A stretch of DNA of 64,000 nucleotides from Streptomyces chromofuscus (GCF_015160875.1 NZ_CP063374.1:4219501-4283500); one strand, 5' to 3'. Positions 33,562 to 43,103 are shown, counted from the stretch's first letter. Numbers and translations: made by a program. The notes: generated by a model not told the origin, from the letters alone.

Positions 33562-33650
33562 GCAAAAACCCTAGCCGGAAAGAGGGGCGATATCTGCTCC
33601 GGTCACGGCAGATATCGCCCCCGTGCGGCATCGCGCCGCCAGACGCGAGG

Positions 33651-34247
33651 TCAGAGGCCGAACTCCTGGGGGGACAGACCGAGCACCGAGCACGCCTCGC
33701 GCAGCACCTGCTCCTCGGCCGGCGCGATGTAGCCGTCTGCGCCGGCGATGACGAAGCCGGTCTGGACGACCGCGCGGGCCTCGGCCGGCTTCTTCGCCGC
33801 CTTGGCGATCTCCTGGAGGACCTGCGTCTTGCCCTGGGGGAAGTCGAAGGCCAGCTGGTCGACGTGCATGCTGAACCGCTGCCGCAGCTGCTCCGGCGGG
33901 AAGTTCTGCAGGACGTCGTTGCTCAGGATCAGCGACTCCATCTGCTGCCGCTCGGTCGGGTCCACATGCCCGTCGGCCGCCGCGACCAGGGCGCACATGG
34001 CCATGCTGGCGTCCCGGAAGGCACCGCTCTTGAGCTCGGTCTTCAGGGACGTGAGCTGCGACTTGAGCGTGCTCACCAGCTGGGCGCGCGAGCCGCCGGA
34101 GGACCCGGGACCCGGCCTGCCGTGACCGCCCGGACCGCCGTAGGGGCCGTGGCCGCCGTGTCCGCCCTGTGCGCCGGAGCCACGCGCGCCCTGGGCCTGC
34201 TGCTGCAGGTTCTTGGCCTGGTCCTTGATCCGATCCCACATAGCCAT
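33651..34247 (-). CDS. TerB-family tellurite-resistance-like protein
   Basis: 198 residues. After a basic helix (MWDRIKDQAKNLQQQAQ) comes a Gly/His-rich flexible linker (GGHGGHGPYGG type, about 27-55). The TerB domain follows, with conserved acidic metal sites: MCALVAAADGHVDPTERQ and FVIAGADGYIAPAEEQVL. TerB-like proteins bind calcium-like ions and are thought to link membrane or stress sensing with phage/tellurite resistance. The usual partner genes (terC, terD) are not adjacent. The ATG follows GAGGTG. Confidence 0.88.
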   Translation of the reverse strand: MAMWDRIKDQAKNLQQQAQGARGSGAQGGHGGHGPYGGPGGHGRPGPGSSGGSRAQLVSTLKSQLTSLKTELKSGAFRDASMAMCALVAAADGHVDPTERQQMESLILSNDVLQNFPPEQLRQRFSMHVDQLAFDFPQGKTQVLQEIAKAAKKPAEARAVVQTGFVIAGADGYIAPAEEQVLREACSVLGLSPQEFGL

Positions 34248-34401
34248 CCGTGCCACCTCGGCTTCAGCCGTGTCGTTCCGCTCGCCGGCGTGCGTGCGCA
34301 CCCGTCTCCCGGGCAACGCCTGCCCGCTCCCCGAAGTTCCATGACCACCCCCGGACGGCCCAAGGCGACGCCCGGCGCAACCCCCGGCCCGCGGATGGGC
34401 G

Positions 34402-34446
34402 TTGACAGAAGCGGCGCCGGCTTCCATCATCATTCCACTAATCAAG
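34402..34446 (+). promoter_or_regulatory. Promoter and palindrome of the ABC transporter operon
   Basis: A perfect -35 TTGACA (34402-34407) is 17 bp before CATCAT (34425-34430). A palindrome ACTA-atcaag-TAGT (about 34436-34449) covers the expected transcript start just before the ATG. There is no ribosome site between, so the message is nearly leaderless. The palindrome may bind a GntR/YtrA-type repressor, but no such gene is adjacent. Confidence 0.5.
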
Positions 34447-34453
34447 TAGTTAA

Positions 34454-35401
34454 ATGGTGGTGGATGGCGTGGGTGACGGACAGTACGCCGGTGACACGGC
34501 GTTGGAAGCGCACGGGGTGGGTGTGCGCTACCGGCGGGGCTGGGCGCTGCGGGACTGCTCGTTCCGGCTGCCGGCCGGGCGGATCTGCGGGCTGGTCGGC
34601 CCCAACGGCGCAGGCAAGACGACGCTGTTGGGCGTCGCCGCGAACATGCTGGGGCCGACGGAGGGCGCGCTCAGGGTGTTCGGCGCGGCCCCGGGCTCGG
34701 CGGAGGCCGGCCGGCGTACGGCGTTCCTCGCCCAGGAGAAGCCGCTGTACCGGCGCTTCACGGTGGCCGAGACGCTGCGGCTGGGGCGCGAGTTGAACCC
34801 CGGCTGGGACCAGCGGGCCGCCGAGGACATCGTGCGAGCCGGCAACGTGCCGCTCGACGCCAGGGTCGGCACCCTCTCCGGCGGCCAGCGCACCCGCGTC
34901 GCCTTCGCGCTCGCCTTCGGCAAGCGGCCCGACCTGCTGCTGCTCGACGAGCCGATGTCCGACCTCGACCCGGTCGTGCGGCACGAACTCATGGGCACCC
35001 TGATGGCCGAGGCCGCCGAGCGCGGCACCACCGTGCTGATGTCGACCCACGTCCTCGCCGAGCTGGAGAGCGTGTGCGACTACCTCGTCGTCGTGTCCTC
35101 GGGCGCGGTGCGGCTCGCCGGTGACGTGGACGAACTGCTCGCCGTGCACACCCTGGTCACCGGGGTCCAGGAGGACGGGGGGCCGCCCGCCGGTCTCGAG
35201 CGGCACACCGTCGTCGAATCCCGCGTCACCGGACGGCAGTTCACCGCCCTCGTACGTCCCGAGGGCCCGGTCACCGGCCCCTGGGAGACCGCCCCCGTGA
35301 CCATGGAGGAACTCCTGCTCGCCCACCTGCGCTCGGCCGAGGCGCCCGCACTGATCACCCCCACCGCCCAGGCGCGGGTCTCCCGGGCGGTGGCCGCATG
35401 A
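34454..35401 (+). CDS. ABC transporter ATP-binding protein
   Basis: 315 residues. Complete ABC ATPase: Walker A GPNGAGKTT (49-57), signature LSGGQRTR, Walker B LLLLDEPMSDLDP, and the H-loop STHV. The C-terminal 90 residues are an extra domain of unknown role. It resembles YtrB-type exporters or efflux/bacitracin-like half systems, working with the permease encoded next (4-base ATGA overlap). The exported substrate cannot be read from the sequence. Confidence 0.93.
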   Translation: MVVDGVGDGQYAGDTALEAHGVGVRYRRGWALRDCSFRLPAGRICGLVGPNGAGKTTLLGVAANMLGPTEGALRVFGAAPGSAEAGRRTAFLAQEKPLYRRFTVAETLRLGRELNPGWDQRAAEDIVRAGNVPLDARVGTLSGGQRTRVAFALAFGKRPDLLLLDEPMSDLDPVVRHELMGTLMAEAAERGTTVLMSTHVLAELESVCDYLVVVSSGAVRLAGDVDELLAVHTLVTGVQEDGGPPAGLERHTVVESRVTGRQFTALVRPEGPVTGPWETAPVTMEELLLAHLRSAEAPALITPTAQARVSRAVAA

Positions 35402-36411
35402 GCACCCTCACCGGCACGCCCGTCACCGGCGACACCGGCGCACCCGCCTCGCGCCGCCCCCTGCTCACCGGCGTGACCTGGCTCGTCTGGCGCCAGCACC
35501 GGGCCGCGTACCTGACCGTCCTCGGCGCGGGTGTGCTCCTGGTGGCGTGGACCGTCTTCCAGCGCGACCGCATGCTCGACTTCCTCACCGGCTACGGCTG
35601 GCCCGCCAACGGCGTCGAGACCCTGGGCCCGAAGTTCGAGCCGTACGCCGCCGCCTTCCAGCCGGTCAGCACCGCGCTGGGGCTGATCCCCGTGGTGCTG
35701 GGCGTGTTCGTCGGCGCCCCGCTGCTCGCGGGCGACCTGGAGCACGGCACCGCCAAGCTCGTCGCCGCCCAGACCGTGAGCCGCACCCGCTGGCTTGCCA
35801 CCAAGCTGGGCCTGACCGCGCTGGTGATCACCGTGAGCACGGTGGCGCCGTCCATCGCGTTCGGCTGGTGGTGGGAGCCGCTCAAGCAGGAGGCGACGGT
35901 CCTGGACTGGACGTCCGGCGCCGCCTTCGACACCACGGGCCCGGTGGCCGCCGCGCTCACTCTGTTCACCGTCGTGGGCGGTGTGGCGATCGGCGTGGTG
36001 CTGCGGCGCACGCTGGCGGCCATGGTGGTCGCCTTCGGATTCGCCGTCGCCGTCCAACTGGCCTGGAACTGGCTGCGCCTCGAGCTCGGCGACGTGGTCA
36101 CGGTCACCACGGACAAGGGCGTCCTCGCGGAGGGCTCGTTCCCCACGCTGCCGGACGCCGCGCACCAGCTCGACCAGTGGTACCTCACCGGCAGCGGGGA
36201 GCTGCTCGGCTGGAGCACCTGCGTCGACGAGGAGACGGAGCAGGCGCGCGAGCTGTGCCTGCGGCAGGCCGACGTGATCGGCTGGTCGGTGGACTACCTG
36301 CCGATCTCCCAGATGGCCGGCATGCAGTGGCTGGGCGCGGCGATCCTGCTGGCGCTGACCGCCGCCGTCACGGCGTTCCTCTTCCTGTGGGCGCGCAAGC
36401 GCCTGGTCTGA
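35398..36411 (+). CDS. ABC transporter permease
   Basis: 337 residues with about six hydrophobic segments, e.g. YLTVLGAGVLLVAWTVF, LGLIPVVLGVFVGAPLL, ALTLFTVVGGVAIGVVL, and a last one WLGAAILLALTAAVTAFLFL. The loop LAGDLEHGTAKLVAAQTVSRTRWLA is typical of ABC-2 type permeases and follows the coupling region. It starts within the ATPase gene's stop (ATGA), so the two form one exporter. A large outer loop (about 230-300) has two cysteines (WSTCVD, ELCLRQ). Confidence 0.9.
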   Translation: MSTLTGTPVTGDTGAPASRRPLLTGVTWLVWRQHRAAYLTVLGAGVLLVAWTVFQRDRMLDFLTGYGWPANGVETLGPKFEPYAAAFQPVSTALGLIPVVLGVFVGAPLLAGDLEHGTAKLVAAQTVSRTRWLATKLGLTALVITVSTVAPSIAFGWWWEPLKQEATVLDWTSGAAFDTTGPVAAALTLFTVVGGVAIGVVLRRTLAAMVVAFGFAVAVQLAWNWLRLELGDVVTVTTDKGVLAEGSFPTLPDAAHQLDQWYLTGSGELLGWSTCVDEETEQARELCLRQADVIGWSVDYLPISQMAGMQWLGAAILLALTAAVTAFLFLWARKRLV

Positions 36412-36433
36412 CATCCGGCCGACGGCGGGGCGC

Positions 36434-37285
36434 CTACCGGGAGGTGGCGCCCTGCCTCGGGATGAACCGCGGCGAGGAACTCCGGTCACGCGGCTCCGGA
36501 CCGGACGTGCGGCCCGGGCCTTCCCGGCGGCCCCCCTGGGTCCCGGAGACGCCCCGCTCGTCGCCCGTGGAGGGGGAGGACGGCCGGGAGCGGTGGCGGG
36601 GCAGCGTCCGCCGGGGCGGCCGGGTCAGGGTGATCTGCCGTACGAGCTGCTGAAAGCAGGCCAGCGCCGCCAGACCCGGCAAGGCCGCCGTCACGGTGTC
36701 GACGACCGTCCTCGGCGCCTGCGCGACACATAAGAGCATCGCCGCGGACGAGAAGAAGAGGATCACGCACCAGGAGTGCACGGCCCGGCGCTGATGGAGC
36801 GCGGCGCGCAGGACGGACAGCGAGGCGACCAGCCACGGGCCGTAGATCAGCAGTGGCCACAGGGAGACGATCCCGTGGCCCGTACCGGAGACGGAAAGCC
36901 GCAGCGGCTCGTAGACGGCCAGTCCGCCGAAGAAGCTGACGCCGCAGGCGATGACCGCCGCGAGCGTGGCGAGGAACCGGCTGACCGCCCGCAGCGCGTT
37001 CCGGCCGGTGCGCCGGCGAGGTTTGCGGTGGCCCTTCGGGGAATCCCTCAGCGGCGGCAGTTCCGCCGTGATCTCCTGCAGGTTGCCCAGCGGTGTGCCG
37101 GGGGCGGGATCGGTGACCGAGGCGTCGACCGGGGGAACGCCGGCGGCTTCCTCCGCCATCGCGTCCTGGAGCATGAACGCCAGCTCCTCGGCGGGATCCC
37201 AGGCGGAGTCCGGCGGAACCAGGGGTTTCGAGAACGCTTCGGCCGGACCTCGATGCCGGCCCGTTCCATGACCCTGCGCATACAT
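36434..37285 (-). CDS. DUF2637 membrane protein
   Basis: 283 residues. The central part (about 103-200) has four hydrophobic helices in the DUF2637 pattern: TLAAVIACGVSFFGGL, then LWPLLIYGPWLVASLSVLRA and further segments. Flanks are charged and Pro/Ser-rich, probably cytoplasmic. DUF2637 proteins are widespread in Streptomyces, also on plasmids as spread-like proteins, and have no proven function. It lies 12 bp after the small ORF at 37298, which is likely co-transcribed. Confidence 0.8.
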   Translation of the reverse strand: MYAQGHGTGRHRGPAEAFSKPLVPPDSAWDPAEELAFMLQDAMAEEAAGVPPVDASVTDPAPGTPLGNLQEITAELPPLRDSPKGHRKPRRRTGRNALRAVSRFLATLAAVIACGVSFFGGLAVYEPLRLSVSGTGHGIVSLWPLLIYGPWLVASLSVLRAALHQRRAVHSWCVILFFSSAAMLLCVAQAPRTVVDTVTAALPGLAALACFQQLVRQITLTRPPRRTLPRHRSRPSSPSTGDERGVSGTQGGRREGPGRTSGPEPRDRSSSPRFIPRQGATSR

Positions 37286-37297
37286 GGCGAATTCTCG

Positions 37298-37588
37298 CTA
37301 TTTCGTCGGCGTGAAACCGGATGCGCTGTGCGATCCGATCCACCGCCGGGCGAGATCTTCTTCCAGTTCGGCCATGACGTCCAGGAAATGGCGGAGAATC
37401 GGCTCGGTGGCCCGGAGGGTGACCGGAGGGCCGTCCTTGGTGAGTGTCCCGCCGACACTCGCCGAGCAGTGCGCCGGGGCCGGAATGTACGTGTAGGGAC
37501 CCAGCGTCACCGCATGTCCCGCAGCCCCGCCCCCTCGCTGCTGACTCGCCAACAGGCCGAAAAAACCGTCCCTGGTTGCCTTGGTCAT
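37298..37588 (-). CDS. Conserved small protein upstream of DUF2637 gene
   Basis: 96 residues (start ATG 37588; a TTG two codons earlier is also possible). It begins MTKATRDGFFGLL, has a middle with GPYTYIPAPAHCSASVGGTL and an acidic helix EPILRHFLDVMAELEEDLARR. No family is recognised. Ordinary codon bias and tight coupling (12 bp) with the following DUF2637 gene support that it is real. Confidence 0.65.
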   Translation of the reverse strand: MTKATRDGFFGLLASQQRGGGAAGHAVTLGPYTYIPAPAHCSASVGGTLTKDGPPVTLRATEPILRHFLDVMAELEEDLARRWIGSHSASGFTPTK

Positions 37589-37853
37589 ATCCAAACTAAC
37601 GGCACCCCATTCCGCCGGATGCGTAGCAATCGGGTGAACGGCCGGGGCAATGAAAGGGCCGTCTCGTGTGCAATTAACTGATGACTCGCCTTACATTCCG
37701 CGACACGGATGAAGATCGGACATCCCTCTCGACGCCGATGTCGGTGTGATCCGGATCACGGGCAACGGGTGTATGGCGGCAGGCGGCCCGCGGGCGCCGT
37801 CCGCCGCGTACCGTCGGCATACGCTGCGCCGGAGCACGGACAAGGACGAACCA

Positions 37854-39110
37854 GTGAGAGAACAAGGGACCGCCGCCTTGAAGGACGCACACCCTCTGCC
37901 GCAACGCACCCCGGTCCCGACCGACCACCCGGATCCCGTCCTGGACGTCGTCGTCCCCGTCTTCAACGAGGAGACGGACCTGGAGCCCGGCGTGCGGCGG
38001 CTGCACGCGCACCTCAGCGACACCTTTCCCTACGCGTTCCGGATCACCATCGCCGACAACGCCAGCACGGACGGCACCCCGGAGATCGCCGCCCGGCTCG
38101 CCGGTGAACTGCCCGAGGTCGAGGCGCTGCGGCTCGACGAGAAGGGACGCGGCCGGGCCCTGCGCACCGCCTGGTCCCGCTCGCAGGCCCCGGTGCTCGC
38201 GTACGTCGACGTCGACCTGTCCACGGAACTGGCCGCGCTGTTCCCGCTCGTCGCCCCGCTGATATCCGGGCACTCCGACATAGCCATCGGCACCCGCCTG
38301 GCCCGCGGCGCCCGCGTCGTCCGCGGCCCCAAACGGGAGATCACCTCCCGCTGCTACAACGCGCTCCTGCGCTCCACGCTCGCCGTGCGCTTCTCCGACG
38401 CGCAGTGCGGTTTCAAGGCGGTGCGGCGGGACGTGGCCGAGCGGCTGCTGCCCCTGGTGAAGGACTCGGGCTGGTTCTTCGACACCGAACTGCTGGTCAT
38501 CGCCGAGCGGGCGGGCCTGCGCATCCACGAGGTGCCGGTCGACTGGGTGGACGACCCCGACAGCCGCGTCGACATCGTCGCCACGGCACTGGCCGACCTG
38601 CGCGGCATCGCCCGGATCGGCGCGGCGCTGGCGCGCGGCACCCTCCCCCCGGCCGAACTGCGGCGCAGCGAGGGCGACGAGCCGTCGGGCGGGCTGGTCA
38701 TGCAACTGGTGCGCTTCGCCGCCGTGGGAGCGGTGAGCACCCTCGCCCACCTGCTGCTGTACACGTTGCTGCGTCCGGTGGTGGGAGCGCAGGCCGCCAA
38801 CGCGCTCGCGCTGCTGATCTGCGCCATCGGCAACACGGCCGCCAACCGCCGCCTCACCTTCGGCATCCGCGGCCCCGGCGGGGTGCTGCGCCACCAGGCC
38901 AGAGGGCTGGCGGTGTTCCTGCTCGGCCTGACGCTCACCAGCGGCTCGCTCGCCGTACTGCACGTCACGGCGCCGTCGGCCGGGCCGCGCGTCGAACTCG
39001 CCGTGCTGATCGCCGCGAACCTGACGGCGACGCTGCTGCGCTTCCTGCTCTTCCGGGCGTGGGTCTTCGGCACGCGCCCGCGCCGCCGGACCGGTTCCAC
39101 GTCATCGTGA
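37854..39110 (+). CDS. GT2 glycosyltransferase fused to GtrA-like membrane domain
   Basis: 418 residues from a GTG with AAGGA before it. Residues 22-260 form a family 2 glycosyltransferase of the dolichyl-phosphate-mannose synthase type: DVVVPVFNEE, ADNASTDGT and the metal-binding DVDLS. Residues 280-405 have four helices of the GtrA type (QLVRFAAVGAVSTLAHLLLY, ANALALLICAIGNTAANRRLTF). Such fusions make and flip polyprenyl-phosphate sugars for cell-wall glycopolymers. The usual ArnT-like partner is not next to it here. Confidence 0.9.
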   Translation: MREQGTAALKDAHPLPQRTPVPTDHPDPVLDVVVPVFNEETDLEPGVRRLHAHLSDTFPYAFRITIADNASTDGTPEIAARLAGELPEVEALRLDEKGRGRALRTAWSRSQAPVLAYVDVDLSTELAALFPLVAPLISGHSDIAIGTRLARGARVVRGPKREITSRCYNALLRSTLAVRFSDAQCGFKAVRRDVAERLLPLVKDSGWFFDTELLVIAERAGLRIHEVPVDWVDDPDSRVDIVATALADLRGIARIGAALARGTLPPAELRRSEGDEPSGGLVMQLVRFAAVGAVSTLAHLLLYTLLRPVVGAQAANALALLICAIGNTAANRRLTFGIRGPGGVLRHQARGLAVFLLGLTLTSGSLAVLHVTAPSAGPRVELAVLIAANLTATLLRFLLFRAWVFGTRPRRRTGSTSS

Positions 39111-39146
39111 CCTGGTCCTTGCGTCCTCCGGTGCGACGGCCCGTCG

Positions 39147-41528
39147 TCAGGCCGCCGACGTGACCGGCTCCTCGGCCCAGATGGTCTTGCCGCGGTCCTC
39201 CGACCGCGTCCCCCAGCGGTGCGCGAACTGGGAGACCAGCAACAGTCCGCGACCGCCCTCGTCGGTCGTGCGGGCGTGCCGCAGGTACGGCGCGGCGCTG
39301 CTGCCGTCGGAGACCTCGACGCTCAGCGTCCGGTCGCGGATCAGACGCAGCTGCACCGGGGGCTCGGCGTACCGGATGGCGTTGGTGACGAGCTCGCTGA
39401 CGATCAGCTCGGTGGCGAAGAGTTCGTCGTCCATGGCCCACGTGCTGAGCTGACGGGCGGTCAGCGAGCGGGCGGTGGCCACGGCCGCCGGGTCGGCGGG
39501 CAGCACCCAGGTGGCGACGCGCGCGGGATCGATCGGCCGGGTGCGGGCCACCAGGACCGCCGCGTCGTGCGGCGGATCCGGGGGAACCAGCGCCTCCGTG
39601 AGCCTGAGGCACAGGTCTTGCGGGGAGTCGCAGGACTCGGACAGCGCTCGCGCCAGCTCGCGGTGGCGGGCCTCGTCGTCGAGGCCCTGCAACAGCCCCG
39701 GGGTGAAGAGGACCAGCTGAGTCCCCTCACGCACCCGCAGGGTGGTCTTCGCGAACGCCGGTCCTGGCCGGCCGAGAGCCGGACCGGCCGGGACGTCCGG
39801 GAAGGACACGGTGCCGGCCGCGTCCACCACCGCCAGCCCCGGGGCGCCCGCCGCGGCCGCCGTGCACCGGCAAGTGACGGGGTCGTAGACGAGATAGAGA
39901 CAGCTGGTGCCGACGGGGCTGTGGGTCGTCGGGCCGGCGGTCTCGGCGTCCATCTGACGCACCAGATCCTCCAGGCGGGCCATGACCTCGTCGGGCGCCA
40001 GATCGAGGGCGGCCAGGGTGGTCACGGCCGTCCGCAGCCGCCCCATCGTGGCGGCGGTCCGCACACCGCGCCCCGGGGCACTGCCCGCGACGAGCGCCAC
40101 GCGCGCCCCGGGCAGCGCGATGACGTCGGTCCAGTCGCCGCCCGCCCCCGAGTGCACCCAGTGGTGTGCCGCCTGCACGGCGTCGGCGGCGGGCAGGCTG
40201 TGGGGCAGCAGACCCCGCTGCAGCGACAGCACCGCGTTGCGTTCGCGCACATAGCGGCGCGCGTTGTCCAGGGCCACGGCGGCGCGGGCGGCGAGGTCCT
40301 TGGCCAGGGTGAGGTCGTCGTCCTGGAACGCCCCGCGGTCGGTCCACCGGTACAGGGACACGAGGCCCAGCGCACCGTCGCGCACCAGCAGCGGCACCAC
40401 CATCAGCGAGTGGATCCACTTCTGCCGCGACCGCCCGCCACAGGCCACGTCACCGCTCATCCACGGGCTGTCCGCGTCGACCACGGGCACCAGGCGCGGC
40501 CTGCGGTCGGTGAGGACCGCGGCGGCCGGCGCGGTGGCGGGGTAGCTGCCGACCTCACCGATCCCGTACGCGCCCGCGCCGGGGTCGGCGGACAGCGACC
40601 GGGCGGCGGCGCGCCGCAGCTCCCAGCCGGCCCGGCCCGGCCCCTCCGGCACCTCGTCGCCGGCCAGCACCGGCTCCAGCAGGTCCACGGTCACGCAGTC
40701 GGCCAGCCGCGGCACCACCACGTCGGCCAGCTCGCCCGCGGTGTGCAGCACGTCCAGGGTGGTGCCGATGCGGGCACCCGCCTCGGCGGCCATCGCCAGC
40801 CGCTGCTGGGCGCGGTGGCGTTCGGTGACGTCGACCACCACGTCGGCCACGCCGAGCACGCGCCCGTCGTCGTCCTCCAGCCGGAACGCGGACGCCGAGT
40901 AGACGTGCTCGCGGCCGGGGTCACCGGGCGGACGGCCGCGCTTCTCGAAGGAGAGGACCGGCCGGCCGGTCTTCAGCACCTGCCTCATCACCCGCTCGGC
41001 CATCTCGGCGCTGAAGTCGGGCCACGCCTCGGTGGGCCGCAGCCCGATGCCGTCGGACGCCAGGATGCCCTGCATGCCCTCCGCCGCGGCGTTGTACCGC
41101 CGCAGGCGCAGGTGCGGGTCCAGGACGAACAGGCCGACCGGGGAGCGCGTGAACAACGCCTGCACCAGCGCCCGGTCGACGGCGGCGGCCAGCTCCTCCT
41201 CGGCGGGGACCAGCCCGATCCTCCAGCGCAGCACCGTCTCCGCCGCGGGTTCGGCGTTCACGCGCACCCGGCAGCCGATGTGGTGGCCGTCCCGGTGCCG
41301 CAGCACGACGTCCGCGGTCCGCCGGTCCACCGTGGCGTCCGTGACCACCAGGTCCTTGGCCGACCGGCCGAGGACCTCCTGCGCGGAATGGCCCAGCAGG
41401 TCCTCGGCGGCGGCGTTCCACGCCACCACGATGCCTTCGCCGTCGACGACGAAGGACGCCCTGTCCGCCTCGCCGCGCCCGGCTCCCGCCGCCCCGCGGC
41501 CGCTGTCTGCCCCATCATTCATGATCAT
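39147..41528 (-). CDS. PAS-GAF-SpoIIE-ATPase regulator with degenerate phosphatase site
   Basis: 793 residues from ATG 41528 (GGAG before it). Order: PAS (about 22-110), second PAS (about 150-250), GAF (about 280-430), SpoIIE/PP2C-like domain (about 440-660), and an anti-sigma-type HATPase (about 690-785; ELVTNAIRYAEPPVQL, DEGGRGLLLV). In the phosphatase domain GGDWTD is kept, but the GDxxGHG motif is GSAPGRG (Ser483 for Asp) and YTDG is FTPG (Pro610 for Asp). Two metal ligands are therefore missing, and it is probably an inactive phosphatase that still binds partners. The kinase domain looks intact. Confidence 0.88.
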   Translation of the reverse strand: MIMNDGADSGRGAAGAGRGEADRASFVVDGEGIVVAWNAAAEDLLGHSAQEVLGRSAKDLVVTDATVDRRTADVVLRHRDGHHIGCRVRVNAEPAAETVLRWRIGLVPAEEELAAAVDRALVQALFTRSPVGLFVLDPHLRLRRYNAAAEGMQGILASDGIGLRPTEAWPDFSAEMAERVMRQVLKTGRPVLSFEKRGRPPGDPGREHVYSASAFRLEDDDGRVLGVADVVVDVTERHRAQQRLAMAAEAGARIGTTLDVLHTAGELADVVVPRLADCVTVDLLEPVLAGDEVPEGPGRAGWELRRAAARSLSADPGAGAYGIGEVGSYPATAPAAAVLTDRRPRLVPVVDADSPWMSGDVACGGRSRQKWIHSLMVVPLLVRDGALGLVSLYRWTDRGAFQDDDLTLAKDLAARAAVALDNARRYVRERNAVLSLQRGLLPHSLPAADAVQAAHHWVHSGAGGDWTDVIALPGARVALVAGSAPGRGVRTAATMGRLRTAVTTLAALDLAPDEVMARLEDLVRQMDAETAGPTTHSPVGTSCLYLVYDPVTCRCTAAAAGAPGLAVVDAAGTVSFPDVPAGPALGRPGPAFAKTTLRVREGTQLVLFTPGLLQGLDDEARHRELARALSESCDSPQDLCLRLTEALVPPDPPHDAAVLVARTRPIDPARVATWVLPADPAAVATARSLTARQLSTWAMDDELFATELIVSELVTNAIRYAEPPVQLRLIRDRTLSVEVSDGSSAAPYLRHARTTDEGGRGLLLVSQFAHRWGTRSEDRGKTIWAEEPVTSAA

Positions 41529-41687
41529 CGACCGTTTCTCCCGCCGGCCCTGTACGGTCGTCCCTCCCAGTCTGACCGCGACGGCCCCGGTCGGCACTCC
41601 GCCCGGCCCGGGTGACGCCGAGTCGCGCACCGACGGGGTGGTCGGCCGCCGGTCGTCGCTCGGCGTCGCCGCGCGGTCCGGGGCCTG

Positions 41688-42425
41688 TCAGCGGTGCTCC
41701 GGGTTTTCGTAGTCGCGGCGACAGCCGGCGTCCCAGGCCGTGCGCTGGTTGCCGTAGGCCGGGATGCCGCCGGCGTCCTTCAGCAGGCGGGCCAGGTGCA
41801 GCAGGTTCCAGGTCATGAAGGTGGTGTTGCGGTTGGTGAAGTCGTTCTCCGGGCCGCCCGAACCGGGGTCCAGGTAGGAGGGCCCGGGGCCGGCCTCGCC
41901 GATCCAGCCGGCGTCGGCCTGCGGCGGGACGGTGTACCCGAGGTGCTGGAGGCTGTAGAGCACGTTCATGGCGCAGTGCTTGACGCCGTCCTCGTTCCCG
42001 GTGATCAGGCAGCCGCCGACGCGCCCGTAGTAGGCGTACTGTCCCGCGTCGTTGAGGAGGCTGGAGCAGGCGTAGAGGCGTTCGATCACCTGCTTGGTGA
42101 CGGAGCTGTTGTCGCCGAGCCAGATCGGCCCGGCCAGCACCAGGATGTCCGCCGCCATGACCTTCTCGTACAGCGCCGGCCAGGCGTCGCTGCGCCAGCC
42201 GTGCTCGGTCATGTCGGGCCACACTCCGGTGGCGATGTCGTGGTCGACGGCGCGCACGACGTCGACCCGGACGCCCTGGGACTCCATGATGCGCGCGCTG
42301 CGGTCGATGAGCCCCTGGGTGTTGCTGCGCTCCGGTGACCGCTTCAGCGTGCAGTTGAAGACGAGGGCACGCAGGTCGTCGTAGCGCGCGGGCGGGGCGT
42401 CGGTGGTCGGTGCCTGGTCGGTCAC
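41688..42425 (-). CDS. Flavodoxin-type NAD(P)H:FMN oxidoreductase
   Basis: 245 residues from a GTG at 42425 with GGAGA before it; longer frames lack a better site. The flavodoxin fold opens with LRALVFNCTLKRSPERSNTQGL (FMN phosphate loop), then VMAADILVLAGPIWLGDNSSVTK and YGRVGGCLITGNEDG, which match the NADPH-dependent FMN reductase / WrbA-like family. It would transfer hydride to quinones, nitro compounds or FMN. No partner is near. Confidence 0.88.
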   Translation of the reverse strand: MTDQAPTTDAPPARYDDLRALVFNCTLKRSPERSNTQGLIDRSARIMESQGVRVDVVRAVDHDIATGVWPDMTEHGWRSDAWPALYEKVMAADILVLAGPIWLGDNSSVTKQVIERLYACSSLLNDAGQYAYYGRVGGCLITGNEDGVKHCAMNVLYSLQHLGYTVPPQADAGWIGEAGPGPSYLDPGSGGPENDFTNRNTTFMTWNLLHLARLLKDAGGIPAYGNQRTAWDAGCRRDYENPEHR

Positions 42426-42638
42426 GGGCTCTCCGGGGGTACGTGCCACCGTGCCCTCACGGCGGCTCAACGCCCCCATCGTCCTGACGCGGCGTCCCCA
42501 CCCCGCCGACCGCGCCACCGCCGCTCCCCGGCAACCACCCCGACAGCCGAACGTCCCACGGGGACGGGACCCGGGACGGCGCGGCGACCTTTCGGGAACC
42601 CACCGCTCACGCCCGTCGAGGACGACCGCCCCGGTGGG

Positions 42639-43103
42639 TCAGAGATGACGCTTGGCGGCCCTGACGAGCGCGCCGATCTCCTCACGCGTACGCACTCTGC
42701 GCTCGTCGAGATCTTCCCTGCTCGCGGTCCTGGACAGCGCCGTGACGTCGGCCGGAACGGCCTCCGCGGCCTGGGTCAGCGCCTCGTCGTCGGTCAGCAT
42801 CTGCACGCGGAACAGGGCTTCCTGGGCCTTGGAGCGCAGATCATAGGCGCGGACTCGCACCCCGTCGGGGTCCTCCGGCGGCGGCTGCTCGTGCGCGCAG
42901 AACCAGAGGTGCACCAGGCAGCGCCGGTACTCGACCAGCGCGCCGGCGTAGGCGGAGTACGCGTCGAGCCGTTCCTGACGCAGCTTCTCGCGGCGGGTGA
43001 ACCGGTGGCTCCGGTCGGTGGTGCGCTGCTGGAACGCCAGGGTCAGCCCCGAGCCGAGCAGGGTGCCCAGGACGGCTATGGCACTCGCGACGATGGACTC
43101 CAC
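42639..43103 (-). CDS. Small membrane-anchored helical protein
   Basis: 154 residues from a GTG at 43103. One N-terminal membrane helix (VASAIAVLGTLLGSGLTLAF) is followed by about 120 charged residues predicted helical (RREKLRQERLDAYSAYAGALVEYRR and so on). Similar short anchored proteins are common in Streptomyces and have no assigned function. It is divergent from the gene at 43213. Confidence 0.7.
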   Translation of the reverse strand: MESIVASAIAVLGTLLGSGLTLAFQQRTTDRSHRFTRREKLRQERLDAYSAYAGALVEYRRCLVHLWFCAHEQPPPEDPDGVRVRAYDLRSKAQEALFRVQMLTDDEALTQAAEAVPADVTALSRTASREDLDERRVRTREEIGALVRAAKRHL

